From assembly GCA_013398055.1 (NCBI GenBank), contig VZRS01012069.1:99470-163469 (forward strand): a stretch of 64,000 nucleotides of DNA, written 5' to 3'. The DNA comes from Ifrita kowaldi. Taxonomy: Eukaryota; Chordata; Aves; Passeriformes; Cinclosomatidae. The position numbers and the translations under genes are program-made. Numbering within the stretch: the first letter of the stretch is position 1; every line of letters starts with the position of its first letter. Below the pieces are notes generated by a model. That model searched no databases. It worked only from the letters and a program-made list of their open reading frames with translations, and was not told the origin of the DNA. Positions 63,078 through 64,000 of this stretch are shown piece after piece.

Positions 63078-64000
63078 AGCGTCACCCAGGGCTAGAAAAT
63101 AATCAGTCAGCAGCAACAGAGATCTTACATGCTTGTAATTTAGCTTTTAATTTAATTTGACTCCAAAGCTATTTAATGTGTATTTAGGCTTGAACTGGCT
63201 TTTCATTGCTCTAGGCTTTAGGGTTAGACTGATAGCATGTGTTTATTTTTTGTGAAAAGGTTTATGTTTACATTGAAGTCGTATTATAGGATTGGTGTGC
63301 AGTTGTATGGAAATCCACAGAAGGTGCTTCAGCAGTGGTCAGTTTTCAAGAGCTTACAGGTACGAGGACAGTGAAGTGCCTGTAAATAGCAATCCAAAGC
63401 CAAACCCTGCAAAGCCCTCTGCAAAGCGCCTCCAGCCACCTTCTGCCATCGGCTCCGGGCACTGTCACTCCCAATGGCGGGGACAAAGCTGCACGTTTCC
63501 TGAGGGTGGATTGCAGTCCTTAGTGTAGCTACACCTAAAAATGAAGTGCCTATGGTGGGTCCTCGTGTGGGGCCTTGGGCTGAGCCAGGTGACTCCCTGC
63601 TCCCAAGCCAGGAGTTGAGGATGCTTCACCACCACCACCCAGCGCTGGGCTTCTAACCAAAGGACCTGACTTTCACACCAAGTCACAAATACAGCTGATG
63701 GCAGCGTGTGCAGTGTTCACTTTTAGCAAATGCCATTTGAATGCTCCACTGTGCTGGAGATCAGAATGGAGCTGAAGTGATACAGTGTGTCTTAAGCTGC
63801 ACCAGGGGAAGTTTAGTTTAGGAAAAAATTCTTCACTCAAAGAGTGATTGGGTACTGGAATTGTCTGCCCAGGGAGGTGGTAAAGTCACCGTCCCTGGAT
63901 GTGTTCAAAAAAAGACTGGATGTGGCACTCAGTGCTGTGGTTTAGTTGATGAGGAGGTGTTAGGTCATGGGTTGGACTTGATGATCTCGAAGGTCTTTTC
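63078..64000 (+). other. CD99L2: CD99L2 3' untranslated region (incomplete)
   Basis: Sequence after the TAA is AT-rich to about 63300 and then mixed. I see no AATAAA or ATTAAA on the + strand before the window ends, so the polyadenylation site probably lies beyond 64000 and the 3'UTR would include the CR1 piece at its end. An unusual poly(A) signal cannot be excluded. Confidence 0.6.
63795..64000 (+). mobile_element. CR1 LINE 3'-end fragment (sense), cut by window end
   Basis: Clear CR1 tail. It has 'agtttaggaaaaaattcttcac', 'gtctgcccagggaggtgg', 'gtcaccgtccctggatgtgttc', 'gactggatgtggcactcag', 'ggttggacttgatgatctc' and 'aaggtcttttc', where the window stops before the terminal repeat. It is better preserved than the 35.1 kb copy. 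Confidence 0.93.

Noticed and set aside
1..64000. CRISPR arrays, bacterial operons, tRNA or rRNA genes, full-length retroviral genes
   Set aside because: None seen on either strand; the sequence is vertebrate nuclear DNA with a spliced gene and CR1 fragments.

Overview
This is a vertebrate nuclear genomic window, almost certainly from a bird. The signs are CR1 LINE 3' ends finishing in the avian ATTCTATGA-type tail, compact introns, low repeat density, a GC-rich CpG island interrupted by an assembly gap, and one spliced gene. There is nothing bacterial here: no operons, no CRISPR, and no long conserved single-exon genes.

The only gene I can support is CD99L2 (CD99 antigen-like 2) on the + strand. 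Ten coding exons lie between 52062 and 63077. They encode 240 residues of a type I membrane glycoprotein: a short acidic and Thr/Pro/Lys-rich ectodomain built from repeated D-F-x-L-A-D units, one transmembrane helix, and a conserved cytoplasmic tail ending at a TAA at 63075-63077. All nine exon junctions inside this part are phase 1. The signal-peptide exon (exon 1) was not found. The best place for it is the CpG island at about 35.4-36.6 kb, which holds a 105-base run of N (35870-35974). That would make 36.6-52.06 kb intron 1.

Layout: 1-345, a CpG-dense block at the window edge (an upstream promoter or a retroviral-LTR-like piece). 346-35100, about 35 kb without a supportable gene, with CR1 fragments at 18.2 and 27.5 kb and small simple repeats. 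35.1-35.3 kb, an old CR1 just before the CpG island. 35.4-36.6 kb, the probable CD99L2 promoter and first exon. 36.6-52.06 kb, probable intron 1 with one antisense CR1 and a few AT-rich, possibly regulatory stretches. 52.06-63.08 kb, the coding exons. 63.08-64 kb, 3'UTR running into another CR1 cut by the window end.

In human Xq28, from memory, CD99L2 is head-to-head with HMGB3 and tail-to-tail with MTMR1. If that order holds here, HMGB3 lies off the left edge and MTMR1 off the right. Nothing in the window proves this.

I did not find a new biological system. The most useful observations are the likely loss of exon 1 in the gap, the fully symmetric exon modules, and in-frame tandem splice donors at exons 3 and 6.
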